The translations under genes and the position numbers were made by a program. Positions 17,151 to 26,156 of a stretch of 64,000 bases of DNA are shown here, piece after piece. Numbering within the stretch: position 1 is the first letter of the stretch; each line of letters begins with the position of its first letter. The notes beneath the pieces were generated by a model that did not search any database, was not told the DNA's origin, and saw only the letters and a list, made by a program, of their open reading frames with translations. This DNA is from Parvularcula sp964219355 (GTDB lineage Bacteria; Pseudomonadota; Alphaproteobacteria; Caulobacterales; Parvularculaceae): contig CAXPOZ010000001.1 of the NCBI GenBank assembly GCA_964219355.1, positions 434,001 to 498,000 on the forward strand, in the 5' to 3' direction.

Positions 17151-17849
17151 TCAGTCGAGGACGCGAACGCGGATATCCTTGTAATGGATCTCGCTGTCCG
17201 GATCATGCGCCTGAAGGGCGAACGTCCCGTGATCAATCTGACGGCCCTGATCCGGCCAGTCTTCCGGCTCCGTCCATTTGATGGTCGTCTTGCCATCGAC
17301 TTTCAGCTCGACCGTATTGTCTTTGACAATCACGGTGTAGTCGAACCATTCGCCATCGGTGGACGGGGCGGACGGCGCCCAAGCCTGAATATCCTGCCCC
17401 TCAAAGCGCACAACGAAAGGCTCTTCACTGTCGCCCGGTGCATAGACATCGGCAATCGCATAGAGGCTGCCCGTCTTACGCGGATCGCCGTTGGTCGAGT
17501 TCACCTGCGCCTCATGACCGATATCCGGCCAGCCTTCGGCCTGATAGGACGTATGGAAATAAATGCCGGAATTCGAGCCCGGCGTTGTGCGAACCTTTGC
17601 CCGCAGCTCGAAATTCTTGAAATCACCATCATTGACCGGGCCATCATAAAAGAGATGCGCACGCCCTCCTTTGACAATGAGGACACCGTCTTTGACGCTG
17701 AAGGAGTCTGGATTTTCCGTGGTCGATTTCCATCCAGAAAGGCTCTCGCCATCGAAGAGAGAGACAAAATCCGTCTCGTCATCCCCGGCGGAGGCCGTCC
17801 CCAATGACAGAGCGAGCAGGCTTGCGCCCAGAATAGATGTCACACGCAT
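17151..17849 (-). CDS. Exported DUF1080 / 3-keto-disaccharide hydrolase family protein
   Basis: 232 residues with a Sec signal peptide ending near SLGTASA. The mature protein opens with the family motif FVSLFDGESLSGWKS and has the concanavalin-like core NFELRAKVRTTPGSNSGIYFH and GTFALQAHDPDSEIHYKDIRV. The family name (3keto-disac_hyd in Pfam) reflects hydrolases of 3-ketoglycosides. The ATG at 17849 precedes the signal peptide; the frame is open 33 codons further but that part looks non-coding. It is the first gene of a minus-strand unit with the GMC and subunit-3 genes, and diverges from the Gfo/Idh operon. Confidence 0.87.
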   Translation of the reverse strand: MRVTSILGASLLALSLGTASAGDDETDFVSLFDGESLSGWKSTTENPDSFSVKDGVLIVKGGRAHLFYDGPVNDGDFKNFELRAKVRTTPGSNSGIYFHTSYQAEGWPDIGHEAQVNSTNGDPRKTGSLYAIADVYAPGDSEEPFVVRFEGQDIQAWAPSAPSTDGEWFDYTVIVKDNTVELKVDGKTTIKWTEPEDWPDQGRQIDHGTFALQAHDPDSEIHYKDIRVRVLD

Positions 17850-17934
17850 TGGAAGGCCCTTTCCCTCATCGATTCGGACCGCAAGATGCATGAGCCGGAC
17901 AGTCTTGACCAGCCATGCGCGCAGACATCTTCGA

Positions 17935-17951
17935 ATTGTGCAGCGCACAAT
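17935..17951. promoter_or_regulatory. Palindrome ATTGTGC-AGC-GCACAAT in the divergent promoter region
   Basis: A perfect 7+3+7 inverted repeat, 86 bp upstream of the DUF1080 start and 94 bp upstream of the Gfo/Idh start. The symmetry and position suggest a dimeric regulator site. It differs from the LacI-type box further downstream, so two regulators may act here. No cognate regulator is visible. Confidence 0.4.
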
Positions 17952-18017
17952 CTAATTGGCTTTTTCTGTTATTGGCGATTTCCAGTTATCGTAAGAGCTG
18001 TTACGCCACTGAAAAAC

Positions 18018-18031
18018 CGTTAGCGGTAACA
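18018..18031. promoter_or_regulatory. LacI-type operator CGTTAGCGGTAACA
   Basis: This 14-mer resembles the symmetric LacI-family box TGTTAGCGCTAACA with two changes. It ends 4 bp before the ribosome site (GGAGGGA, 18036-18042) of the Gfo/Idh operon. A close match recurs at 30894-30907, in the other divergent promoter of the same carbohydrate locus. Confidence 0.5.
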
Positions 18032-18044
18032 TAATGGAGGGAAT

Positions 18045-19214
18045 GTGCCGAAAAAGGTGCGCATGGGCATGGTCGGGGGCGGCCAGGGAGCATTCATCGG
18101 GGCTATTCATCGGCTTGCGGCAGGGATCACGGGAGAAATCGACCTTGTCGCCGGGGCCTTCAGCCGAGATGGCGACGCCTCGCGCGCTTTCGGCGCGGAA
18201 CTCGGCCTCTCACCAGAACGCAGCTATGCATCCTATACGGAGATGTTCGGCGCAGAATTAGCTCTGCCTGAAGATATCCGGATGCAATGCGTGTCAATTG
18301 TCACGCCGAATGATTCGCATGCCGATATTGCCTGCTCTGCCATGAAGGCCGGCTTTGATGTCATCTGCGACAAGCCGCTGGCCGGCGTTCTCGAAGACGC
18401 GCTGCGCATTGAAGAGGCCGTCAATGAAACCGGCCGTCTTTTCGCCCTCACCCAGACTTATACGGGTTATCCCATGGCGATCGAGGCGCGCGAACGCATC
18501 GCGGCGGGCGAACTGGGTGAGATCCGCCGGGTCGCCGTCAGCTATCTTCAGGACTGGCTCTCCCGCGAGGACGACACCAAGGGCAGCAAACAGGCAAGCT
18601 GGCGCAGTGACCCTGCGCGTTCGGGCGAGTCCGGCGCCTTTGCCGATATCGGCACGCATGCCTACAATATGGTGGAGTTCATGACGGGCGAGCGCGTCAC
18701 CGATGTTGCAGCCGAATTGCGCGCTGTCCTGCCCGGCCGGGCGATTGATGATGACGGCATGGCGATGTTCCGGCTTGATGGCGGGGCGGCGGGGCTCATC
18801 TCGGCAAGCCAGGTCTGCTCAGGCGCCATCAACGCCCTCCGTATCGAGATTTATGGCAGCAAAGCGAGCCTTCACTGGTTTCAGGAAGAGCCAAATTCGC
18901 TCTCCCTCAAACGCCGGGGCGAGCCCGAAATGGTCCTCCGGTCTGGCGCCGGCACGCCCTATCTGTCGGACGCCGCCCTTGCCGTCTGCCGCACACCGGG
19001 CGGCCACCCCGAAGGCTATATCGAGGCCTTCGCTAATCTCTATGCCGCCTTTGCGGCGGATGTCAGGGATGGCGGCAAGCGGCCGGGCACCCCGCCCGGA
19101 TACGCGACGATCGAAGACGGCATGTCGGCCATGCGCTTCATCCGGGCCGCCAATATCAGCAGCAAGAACAATTCAGCCTGGACACCGCTTGCCGGTATCG
19201 AAAACCAGAGCTGA
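18045..19214 (+). CDS. Gfo/Idh/MocA family NAD(P)-dependent oxidoreductase
   Basis: 389 residues from a GTG start, chosen because GGAGGGA sits 3-9 nt upstream. The Rossmann motif GMVGGGQGAFIGAIHR is at about residues 8-23; the catalytic family motif appears as CDKPLAG instead of the usual EKP. The segment GAFADIGTHAYNM carries the family histidine. In 3-ketosugar pathways such enzymes reduce or oxidise the C3 carbonyl in the cytoplasm, which fits the genes around it. It heads an operon with the TIM-barrel (21 nt gap) and MFS genes and has LacI-type and palindromic sites just upstream. Confidence 0.88.
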   Translation: MPKKVRMGMVGGGQGAFIGAIHRLAAGITGEIDLVAGAFSRDGDASRAFGAELGLSPERSYASYTEMFGAELALPEDIRMQCVSIVTPNDSHADIACSAMKAGFDVICDKPLAGVLEDALRIEEAVNETGRLFALTQTYTGYPMAIEARERIAAGELGEIRRVAVSYLQDWLSREDDTKGSKQASWRSDPARSGESGAFADIGTHAYNMVEFMTGERVTDVAAELRAVLPGRAIDDDGMAMFRLDGGAAGLISASQVCSGAINALRIEIYGSKASLHWFQEEPNSLSLKRRGEPEMVLRSGAGTPYLSDAALAVCRTPGGHPEGYIEAFANLYAAFAADVRDGGKRPGTPPGYATIEDGMSAMRFIRAANISSKNNSAWTPLAGIENQS

Positions 19215-19235
19215 CCCTCGAATAAGGAGACGAGC

Positions 19236-20282
19236 ATGAAGGGCCCCGCCATTTTTCTTGCGCAGTTTGCGGACGATAGCGCGCCATTCAACGATCTTAA
19301 GTCGATCACTCAATGGGCGGGCTCGCTCGGCTATAAGGGCGTGCAGATCCCGACATGGGAGAGCCGCCTCTTCGATCTCGAAAAAGCCGCCGAGAGCAAG
19401 GATTACTGCGACGAGGTCGCGGGCATCTGCGCCGATGCGGGGCTTGAGGTCACAGAGCTTTCAACCCACCTTCAGGGCCAGCTCGTCGCCGTTCATCCCG
19501 CCTACGGAGAAATGTTCGATGCGTTCGCGCCCGAACAGCTCCGCGGCAATGAGGCAGGCAAAGCCGAATGGGCCGCCGAGCAGGTGAAACTGGCCGCCAA
19601 AGCCAGCCGTCATTTCGGCTGCTCCTCACACGCCACGTTCTCCGGCGCCCTCCTCTGGCATACGATGTATCCATGGCCGCAGCGCCCGGCGGGCCTTGTC
19701 GAGGAAGGCTTTGCCGAGCTTGGCCGCCGCTGGAAGCCGCTGCTCGATGTCTTCGAAGAGAATGGCGTTGATGCGTGCTATGAGCTTCACCCCGGTGAAG
19801 ACCTTCATGACGGCGCGACCTTCGAGCGCTTCTTAGAAGAGGTCGATGACCATCCGCGGGCGAATATTCTTTACGACCCGAGCCACTTCATCCTGCAGCA
19901 ACTCGACTATCTGCAATTCATTGATTTCTACCATGAGCGGATCAAGGCCTTCCATGTGAAGGACGCGGAGTTTAACCCGACCGGCAAAGCCGGCGTTTAT
20001 GGCGGCTATCTTGGCTGGCAGGACCGTCCGGGCCGGTTCCGTTCGCTCGGTGACGGACAGATTGATTTCCGCGCCATCTTCTCGAAACTGACCCAGTACG
20101 GATATGACGGCTGGGCGGTGCTCGAATGGGAATGCTGCCTCAAACATCCCGAACAGGGAGCCGCCGAGGGCGCGCCCTTCATCGCCGATCACATGATCCG
20201 GGTGACCGAGAAAGCCTTTGACGACTTTGCGGGCGCCGCGCCCGACATGGACCGGAACCGCCGGATCCTTGGACTGAACTAA
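19236..20282 (+). CDS. Sugar isomerase/epimerase-like TIM-barrel protein (cytoplasmic)
   Basis: The 348-residue AP-endonuclease-2/xylose-isomerase-like barrel has likely metal ligands in CYELHPGEDLHDG, DPSHFIL, IKAFHVKDAE and VLEWECC. It has no signal peptide, unlike the second TIM-barrel gene at 25.3 kb. Members isomerise or epimerise sugars, and some cleave 3-ketoglycosides by elimination. It sits between the Gfo/Idh gene and the MFS transporter with AAGGAGACG as ribosome site, so it probably acts on the imported product. The exact reaction is not readable. Confidence 0.84.
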   Translation: MKGPAIFLAQFADDSAPFNDLKSITQWAGSLGYKGVQIPTWESRLFDLEKAAESKDYCDEVAGICADAGLEVTELSTHLQGQLVAVHPAYGEMFDAFAPEQLRGNEAGKAEWAAEQVKLAAKASRHFGCSSHATFSGALLWHTMYPWPQRPAGLVEEGFAELGRRWKPLLDVFEENGVDACYELHPGEDLHDGATFERFLEEVDDHPRANILYDPSHFILQQLDYLQFIDFYHERIKAFHVKDAEFNPTGKAGVYGGYLGWQDRPGRFRSLGDGQIDFRAIFSKLTQYGYDGWAVLEWECCLKHPEQGAAEGAPFIADHMIRVTEKAFDDFAGAAPDMDRNRRILGLN

Positions 20283-20332
20283 AGACAAAGAAAACATGGC
20301 CCGAAAAGGGCTTTCCTTGAGGGAGGAACGAC

Positions 20333-21652
20333 ATGTCAGAACAACAGACTCCGAAGACGGAGTATAATAAGCGTGCACTGTTCTGGATCAGTGTATTGGC
20401 GCTTTTTACCGCCGCTGTGTCCTTCTCCCTGCGGACGGGCGCATCGGGCGCCATTCAGGCGGGCGTCTTCAACCCCATTGATGCCGCCAATTCCGGCCGT
20501 CTGATTGGTGAAGCTCTTGGCGCGTCCTTTCTGGGATTTGCGCTCTCCCTCCTTGTCATCAGCCCGTTTCTCGACCGGTTCGGAGCAAAGCGCGTCCTCC
20601 TCTTTGCGTCTGCCTGTTTCATCGCGGGGCCCATCCTCATCATCCTTGCCCCGATGATGGGCGCAGGCGGGATGATCATCTTCATGGTGAAGTTCGGCAT
20701 GATCCTTTGCGGGCTCGGCTGGGGCGCCACCGAAGCCTCGATCAACCCTGTCACCGCAGTCCTATATCCTGATGACAAGACGCACCGCCTCAATGTTCTT
20801 CACGCATGGTGGCCGGCGGGGATCGTCGCAGGCGGGCTGCTGAGCCTCGTCCTTTTTCAGGCGATGAATTTGAGCTGGCAGGTCGCGATCGCCATGATCA
20901 TCATTCCGGGTGCGGCCTTTGGTGCCTGGGCGATGAAGGAAACCTTCCCCAAGACCCAGATTGAAGACCCTGACATGAGTTTCACCGACATGATCATGGT
21001 CCCGTTCAAGCGGCCCAGCTTCTGGATCTTCTTTGTGATCATGTTCCTGACCGCCTCGGCGGAACTGGCGCCAGGCTCGTGGGTCGATGTGGCCCTCACC
21101 GAAACCGTGAAGATGCCGGGCATCATTGTGCTGATCTATGTCTCGGCCATCATGTTCGTGATGCGCCATTTCGCGGGCGCCCTCGCCCACAGGGTCTCTG
21201 ATATGGGCCTGTTGTGGATGACGACCGTCCCGGCGGCGTTGGGGCTTTATCTCCTCGCGGTTGCCAATTCTCCGGCCACGGCGCTTTTTGCGGCAACGAT
21301 CTGGGCCGTTGGCGTCTGCTTCATGTGGCCGACCATGCTTGCCGCGGTGGCCCAGCGCTATCCTCGCGGTGGCCCATGGACGATCGGGCTTGTCGGATTT
21401 GCTGGCGCTATGGCGATCCAGCTTGTCCTGCCAAAGCTGGGGGCTATCTATGACACGGCCAAGCTTGAACGCGCCGGGGGACAGGACGCCTTTGCAGCCC
21501 TTCAACCGGGGTCGGAGCAGTTGCAGGATGTCCTCGCCTATGCGGCGGAGACATCCTTCCGGACCATCGCGATCATCCCGGTGATCCTGTTCGTCATCTT
21601 CGGTGCCGTCTGGTTCATCGAACGCAAGAAGAAGCTTGGCGGCAATGACTGA
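20333..21652 (+). CDS. MFS transporter, probably for a sugar or keto-sugar
   Basis: The 439-residue polytopic protein shows roughly twelve hydrophobic segments and the MFS loop motif DRFGAKRVLL after the second helix. The strong ribosome site GGGAGGAACGAC precedes the ATG. As the third gene of the Gfo/Idh operon it most likely brings the oxidised or hydrolysed sugar across the inner membrane. It converges with the TolB-like gene, leaving 3 bp between stops; no intrinsic terminator is visible. Confidence 0.85.
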   Translation: MSEQQTPKTEYNKRALFWISVLALFTAAVSFSLRTGASGAIQAGVFNPIDAANSGRLIGEALGASFLGFALSLLVISPFLDRFGAKRVLLFASACFIAGPILIILAPMMGAGGMIIFMVKFGMILCGLGWGATEASINPVTAVLYPDDKTHRLNVLHAWWPAGIVAGGLLSLVLFQAMNLSWQVAIAMIIIPGAAFGAWAMKETFPKTQIEDPDMSFTDMIMVPFKRPSFWIFFVIMFLTASAELAPGSWVDVALTETVKMPGIIVLIYVSAIMFVMRHFAGALAHRVSDMGLLWMTTVPAALGLYLLAVANSPATALFAATIWAVGVCFMWPTMLAAVAQRYPRGGPWTIGLVGFAGAMAIQLVLPKLGAIYDTAKLERAGGQDAFAALQPGSEQLQDVLAYAAETSFRTIAIIPVILFVIFGAVWFIERKKKLGGND

Positions 21653-21655
21653 CCC

Positions 21656-23251
21656 TTACGGACGGTCAGGCCGGTCGAGCCGGTAGCTGACCATCGCCAC
21701 TCTGGTTGAGTCAGGGGACCATGACGGCACATTGATCGTCCCCTGACCGCCATGCAGTTTGGTGACGATATGCGGCGGCTCGCTGCCATCTGCCGGCATC
21801 ATCCGGATAAAGACATCCCGGTTCGGCGGGTGGTCAGCGAGATCCACATCAAGCCCGAAGGACACCATGATGATCCACTTTCCGTCAGGGGACGGATGCG
21901 GGAACCAGTCGCGGTAGCTTTCATCAAATGTAACTTGCGTGGGTTCCGTCCCATCGGGCCGAACTTTCCAGATCTGCATGGCGCCGGTCCGGGTCGAGTT
22001 GAAATAGAGCCACTCCCCGTCCGGTGAGAAATCCGCACCATCGTCAAGACCGTCCGAGTCCGTCACGCGCCATTCCTCACCGCCATCGAGGCGCTTCGCC
22101 CAGATGTTATAGGAGTCCGAGATTTCAGGACGCTGCGCCGTATAGGCAATGACTTCCCCGTCCGGTGACCAGGCATGCCAGTAAGACCGCGCCGTCGGAT
22201 GGCTCACTACTTCACGCGGTTCATCAGCTCCCTCAATCGGCAGTAAATAGATGCGGGAGATATCATCCGGCTGCGACTGATCGGAGATGATCAGTTGCGT
22301 GCCGTCCGGGGATATACCGTGATCATTATTGTTCCGGATATACGGCCCCGTATTCACCTTTACAGGATCACCGCCCCCAGCCGGGATCTTCCAGATATAC
22401 CCGCCACCATTGAAGAGAAGATATTCGCCGTCTCGTGACCAGTTCGGCGCTTCGAATTTGTCATCACTCGTATAAATGACTTCCCGATTGCCGGTTGCGA
22501 CTTCCAATATCTCAAGAGAGCTGTCGACGCCAGCGGGATACCCGGTCTCCGTCACCGGCTCGAGATCAAGCGGCGTGATCTCGACACTTGAGAACCGCGC
22601 CGTCTCCGTCACACTGTTGTCGTGCGAGCAAACGGCAAGGCCGACATAGAATTCATCCCCGAACGGAATGCGGTAATTGCCGCCGCCGCGCTGCCATTCA
22701 CCGCCATCGACCGCAACCGACATGAAGACATAATCGCCCTCTTTTTCGAGCCGTACGCTCGAGGCGTCCTGAACAGCCGAGACGATCTGGCGGGTCTCAC
22801 CACCTGTTTCATCGCGGTACTGAAGGGAGGTCAACCCATCGCCATGAATGACGATATCGGCATAGCGCGCATCGGGCTCAAGGCTTTCCCGGATAACAAC
22901 GCCTGCCTTACGGTGCTCATGAACCCCTTCACCCAGCCATTCGATATCCGCTGAGACAAAGACGTCTCCGGACATTTTCGTCCAGACATAGGTGAAGGCG
23001 TCCTTGTCCGCCCACATATTCTCACCGCTGGCCGTGATCTCATAGACCCCCGTGCCGGGATCGAAACTCGCACTGCCGGGCGTGGCCACATCGCCAATAT
23101 CGCTCGTCTCATCAAAGAGACCGAGACTCACGGGTGCTTGGTCACTCTCTTCAACGACCTTCGTTTCTTCGGCTGGCGCCTCTTCGCTACCGCCACAGGC
23201 GACCGTCCCCAAGGCCAGCGTCAGTACCCAAAAACTTGTGGTAATTCTCAT
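21656..23251 (-). CDS. TolB-like beta-propeller lipoprotein with N-terminal concanavalin-like domain
   Basis: 531 residues. The signal peptide ends in a lipobox (GTVAC), then a Glu-rich linker, a DUF1349/laminin-G-like region (about 45-215, with GVVIRESLEPDARYADIVIHG) and a run of PD40/WD40-like repeats such as NWSRDGEYLLFNG, GISPDGTQLIISD, AWSPDGEVIAYTA, DFSPDGEWLYFNS and HPSPDGKWIIMVS. The start at 23251 has GGAGG at 5-nt spacing; another ATG lies 5 codons upstream. The protein probably binds carbohydrate or a partner in the periplasm. A catalytic role is not evident. Confidence 0.83.
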   Translation of the reverse strand: MRITTSFWVLTLALGTVACGGSEEAPAEETKVVEESDQAPVSLGLFDETSDIGDVATPGSASFDPGTGVYEITASGENMWADKDAFTYVWTKMSGDVFVSADIEWLGEGVHEHRKAGVVIRESLEPDARYADIVIHGDGLTSLQYRDETGGETRQIVSAVQDASSVRLEKEGDYVFMSVAVDGGEWQRGGGNYRIPFGDEFYVGLAVCSHDNSVTETARFSSVEITPLDLEPVTETGYPAGVDSSLEILEVATGNREVIYTSDDKFEAPNWSRDGEYLLFNGGGYIWKIPAGGGDPVKVNTGPYIRNNNDHGISPDGTQLIISDQSQPDDISRIYLLPIEGADEPREVVSHPTARSYWHAWSPDGEVIAYTAQRPEISDSYNIWAKRLDGGEEWRVTDSDGLDDGADFSPDGEWLYFNSTRTGAMQIWKVRPDGTEPTQVTFDESYRDWFPHPSPDGKWIIMVSFGLDVDLADHPPNRDVFIRMMPADGSEPPHIVTKLHGGQGTINVPSWSPDSTRVAMVSYRLDRPDRP

Positions 23252-23376
23252 CCATTCCTCCCTCATTCGGTGGCATTCACCATCAAAGAAAGCTAGCCTA
23301 TTTCAGGAGTTTTCGCGATGTTCGTACTGCAATTTTCCAGACGAATATCCGGATCAAGAATGAGCTGGAGGGAACG

Positions 23377-25269
23377 ATGCTGAAGAAACTCGGCCTTATT
23401 GCAACTTGCCTTTTCGTCTACGGAGGAGTTTCGCTAGCTCAGGTCGAAATAACGACAACCCTCCCGGAATTCGTTGTCACCAACGCAGCATCACGCGACG
23501 GGCAGGACCTCTCAGGCTCGTGGAGTTATTCGATCGATCCCTACCGTGACGGCTTATATGGATTTCACGGCAGCCCCTCAGGCTATGGGCATCAGCGCTT
23601 TGACCCGCAAGATGTCGACACCGCGACACGCCGTGCGCCCGCAGCCCTTTTTGAATATGACATGGCGCGTTCGCCGCGCGTGACGCTCCCCTCCTCCTGG
23701 ACCAATCACGCCCCAGAAATGCGTCATTATGAGGGGCTCGTCTGGTACTCCCGCACATTCGAGACGAAGAAAAAGAGAGGGGAGCGGAGCTTTATCCGCG
23801 TCGGGGCCGCAAATTACACAGCCCGCGTCTATCTCAATGGTGAGCTTGCCGGCACGCATGAAGGCGGCTTTACGCCCTTCACTTTTGAAGTGACGGATCT
23901 CGTCAAAAGCGGTGAGAACAATGTTACGATCGGTGTTGATTCTCAGCGAACAGACAGAAGCGTGCCGCCACCCGTCACTGATTGGGAGACCTATGGCGGC
24001 ATCACCCGGCCCGTCCAATTCATTACCACGCCAGAGACATTCATCGATGACGCATGGGTCCGGCTTGATCCGGATAACCGCCACATAAGAGTGACCGTGA
24101 GGCTGGACGGCCCGAAAGCCGCGGACCAACCCATTCGCCTGTCGATTGAGGAACTCGGTATCGACCTGCACGAAGAGACGAATGCGGACGGGATATGGAC
24201 CGCCGTCTTCCCGGCCCCGGAGCGGCTCGTCCGCTGGTCACCGGAAATCCCGAAGCTATATGATGTGACGATCACCACCGGGGAAGATGAGCTTGCCGAA
24301 CGGATCGGCTTCCGGACAATTTCAGTCGAGGGAGAAGACATCCTTCTCAATGGAAAACCGGTATATTTACGCGGCATCAGCATGCATGAGGAGGAGTTGG
24401 GCCGCGATCCGTCACGTGTGATGACGGAGGCTGCCGCCCGCGCGCTGCTCACCGAAATCAAGGACGGCCTCAATGGCAATTTCGTCCGCCTTGCCCATTA
24501 TCCGCATTCTGAATCCACCGTGCGGCTAGCCGATGAGATGGGCCTCCTCGTCTGGAGTGAGATTCCCGTCTATTGGCGCATTGACTGGGAAGACCAAGGA
24601 ACGCTTGACGCCGCCCGCGCCATGCTGGCCGAGAATATCCTGCGCGACCGTAATCGCGCATCCGTCGTCCTGTGGAGCGTCGCCAATGAGACACCCGTCA
24701 GTGAGGCCCGAAACATTTTCCTCAATATGCTGATCGATGACGTCCGGGCGCTTGATGACACAAGGCTAGTGACCGCTGCCCTCCTCACCTCCCAAAGCGA
24801 TCAGGGGGATGGCGAAGTCGCTCGCGTCGATGATCCGCTCGTCACCTCGCTCGATGTCATGGCGGTCAACACCTATAATGGCTGGTACGGGAATGTGCCA
24901 CTCGCCGAGGTTCATGAGATTTCCTGGGTGTCCGACCACGGAAAACCGATGATCTTTTCCGAATATGGCGCAGGTGCACAGGCCGGTTTTCATGAAGCGA
25001 AAAATCCCCGGAAATTCACAGAAGAATATCAGGCGGAGTATTACCGTCAGACGCTCGCCATGGCGGACCGCGTGCCGTTCCTGCGCGGCATGTCGCCATG
25101 GATCCTGAAGGATTTCCGCTCGCCCCGCCGTCAGCACCCGATCTATCAGCAGGGCTGGAACCGCAAGGGGCTCATCTCCGAGACCGGTGAGCGGAAGGAA
25201 GCCTTTGGCATCCTTGCCGCCTATTACCGTACCATGACTGAAACCTCAGACGAGACCTCAGCCGAATAG
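23377..25269 (+). CDS. Exported glycoside hydrolase family 2 enzyme
   Basis: 630 residues with a signal peptide ending near GVSLAQ. The domains are in GH2 order: a jelly-roll sugar-binding domain (about 40-200), an immunoglobulin-like domain and a C-terminal TIM barrel. The acid/base glutamate is E438 in WSVANE and the nucleophile is E529 in FSEYGAG; MHEEELGRDP and FVRLAHYPHS are also family segments. Beta-glucuronidase or beta-galactosidase activity is most likely. It would release or use glycosides that feed the oxidation system. Its last 12 bases overlap the convergent TIM-barrel gene. Confidence 0.9.
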   Translation: MLKKLGLIATCLFVYGGVSLAQVEITTTLPEFVVTNAASRDGQDLSGSWSYSIDPYRDGLYGFHGSPSGYGHQRFDPQDVDTATRRAPAALFEYDMARSPRVTLPSSWTNHAPEMRHYEGLVWYSRTFETKKKRGERSFIRVGAANYTARVYLNGELAGTHEGGFTPFTFEVTDLVKSGENNVTIGVDSQRTDRSVPPPVTDWETYGGITRPVQFITTPETFIDDAWVRLDPDNRHIRVTVRLDGPKAADQPIRLSIEELGIDLHEETNADGIWTAVFPAPERLVRWSPEIPKLYDVTITTGEDELAERIGFRTISVEGEDILLNGKPVYLRGISMHEEELGRDPSRVMTEAAARALLTEIKDGLNGNFVRLAHYPHSESTVRLADEMGLLVWSEIPVYWRIDWEDQGTLDAARAMLAENILRDRNRASVVLWSVANETPVSEARNIFLNMLIDDVRALDDTRLVTAALLTSQSDQGDGEVARVDDPLVTSLDVMAVNTYNGWYGNVPLAEVHEISWVSDHGKPMIFSEYGAGAQAGFHEAKNPRKFTEEYQAEYYRQTLAMADRVPFLRGMSPWILKDFRSPRRQHPIYQQGWNRKGLISETGERKEAFGILAAYYRTMTETSDETSAE

Positions 25270-26145
25270 GTTTCGCGGATAGGCCCGGTCGATAATGTCC
25301 TGAAGGCCCGCATGGCTGATCGCGGCTGACTTGAACGGGTCAGGCGCGTCATCGCGTTCCGCAAAGAGATGCTTGATCCGCGAAATTTCCTTATTGCCAA
25401 GGATGCTCGCAAAATCGATCGTCCCTGTACCGACATCGGCCATGTTCCCGGCCGTATCCATATCCTTGATATGGGCCATAGGGAACCGCTCCGGTGCAAA
25501 TGCGAGCACAGATTCGATCGACTGCCCGCCGCGCTGGACCCAATAGAAATCGAGCTCGAAATCGACCAGCTCCGGATCCGTCTCCAACATCAACACATCA
25601 TAAGGCACATTGCCGCCAATCGGCACGAATTCGAAATCGTGATTGTGATAGGCAAAGCGCATGCCTGCTTTCTTGCAGAGCTCGCCGATACGGTTACAGG
25701 CTGCCGCCCATTCCTGATACTGACTGATTGTCTGCCGGTCATCCGGATGCAGCCAGCCAAGGGTCACATAATCATGCCCGGCTTCCGCTGCGACATCGAC
25801 CACCTGTTGCGGGGCGTCGCGGACATCGCGGGATTGCACATGTCCGCTCGGCGCCGTCATCCCGAGATCGGCGACGATGCGGCGGCACTCGGCTGGACCT
25901 GCGTCAAAATAACCTGCGAATTCGACTTCGCCATAGCCCATGCCGGCAATGGCTTTAAGCGTGCCCGGCACATCCTGTTCCATCGCTGCACGGACGGTAT
26001 AAAGCTGAATCCCCGGCCGTTTACGCGCAAGCCCCACCCGGTCGAGGGGCTGAAACTCAGCACACCCCGGCAATGCCATCATCGAGAGGGCGGCAACGCC
26101 TGTCCCCAATAATCTGCGGCGGTTCATATCGACGTCTCGTTCCAT
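25258..26145 (-). CDS. Tat-exported lipoprotein TIM-barrel sugar isomerase/epimerase-like protein
   Basis: 295 residues. The N-terminus has a twin-arginine motif (NRRRLLGTG) and lipobox LPGC. The body is the AP-endonuclease-2 barrel with likely metal ligands in YHNHDFEF, LETDPELVDFELDFYW and MAHIKDMD. Periplasmic barrels of this type occur with GMC dehydrogenases and are plausible 3-ketoglycoside lyases or isomerases. The ATG at 26145 has AGGG at suitable spacing; an ATG six codons later is possible. It is the last gene of a five-gene minus-strand operon. Confidence 0.83.
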   Translation of the reverse strand: MERDVDMNRRRLLGTGVAALSMMALPGCAEFQPLDRVGLARKRPGIQLYTVRAAMEQDVPGTLKAIAGMGYGEVEFAGYFDAGPAECRRIVADLGMTAPSGHVQSRDVRDAPQQVVDVAAEAGHDYVTLGWLHPDDRQTISQYQEWAAACNRIGELCKKAGMRFAYHNHDFEFVPIGGNVPYDVLMLETDPELVDFELDFYWVQRGGQSIESVLAFAPERFPMAHIKDMDTAGNMADVGTGTIDFASILGNKEISRIKHLFAERDDAPDPFKSAAISHAGLQDIIDRAYPRNLFG

Positions 26146-26156
26146 TTTATCCCTCA

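Noticed and set aside
20762..21505. 247-codon minus-strand frame
   Set aside because: Antisense to the MFS gene; very His/Arg/Gly-rich, typical of a reverse-complement shadow.
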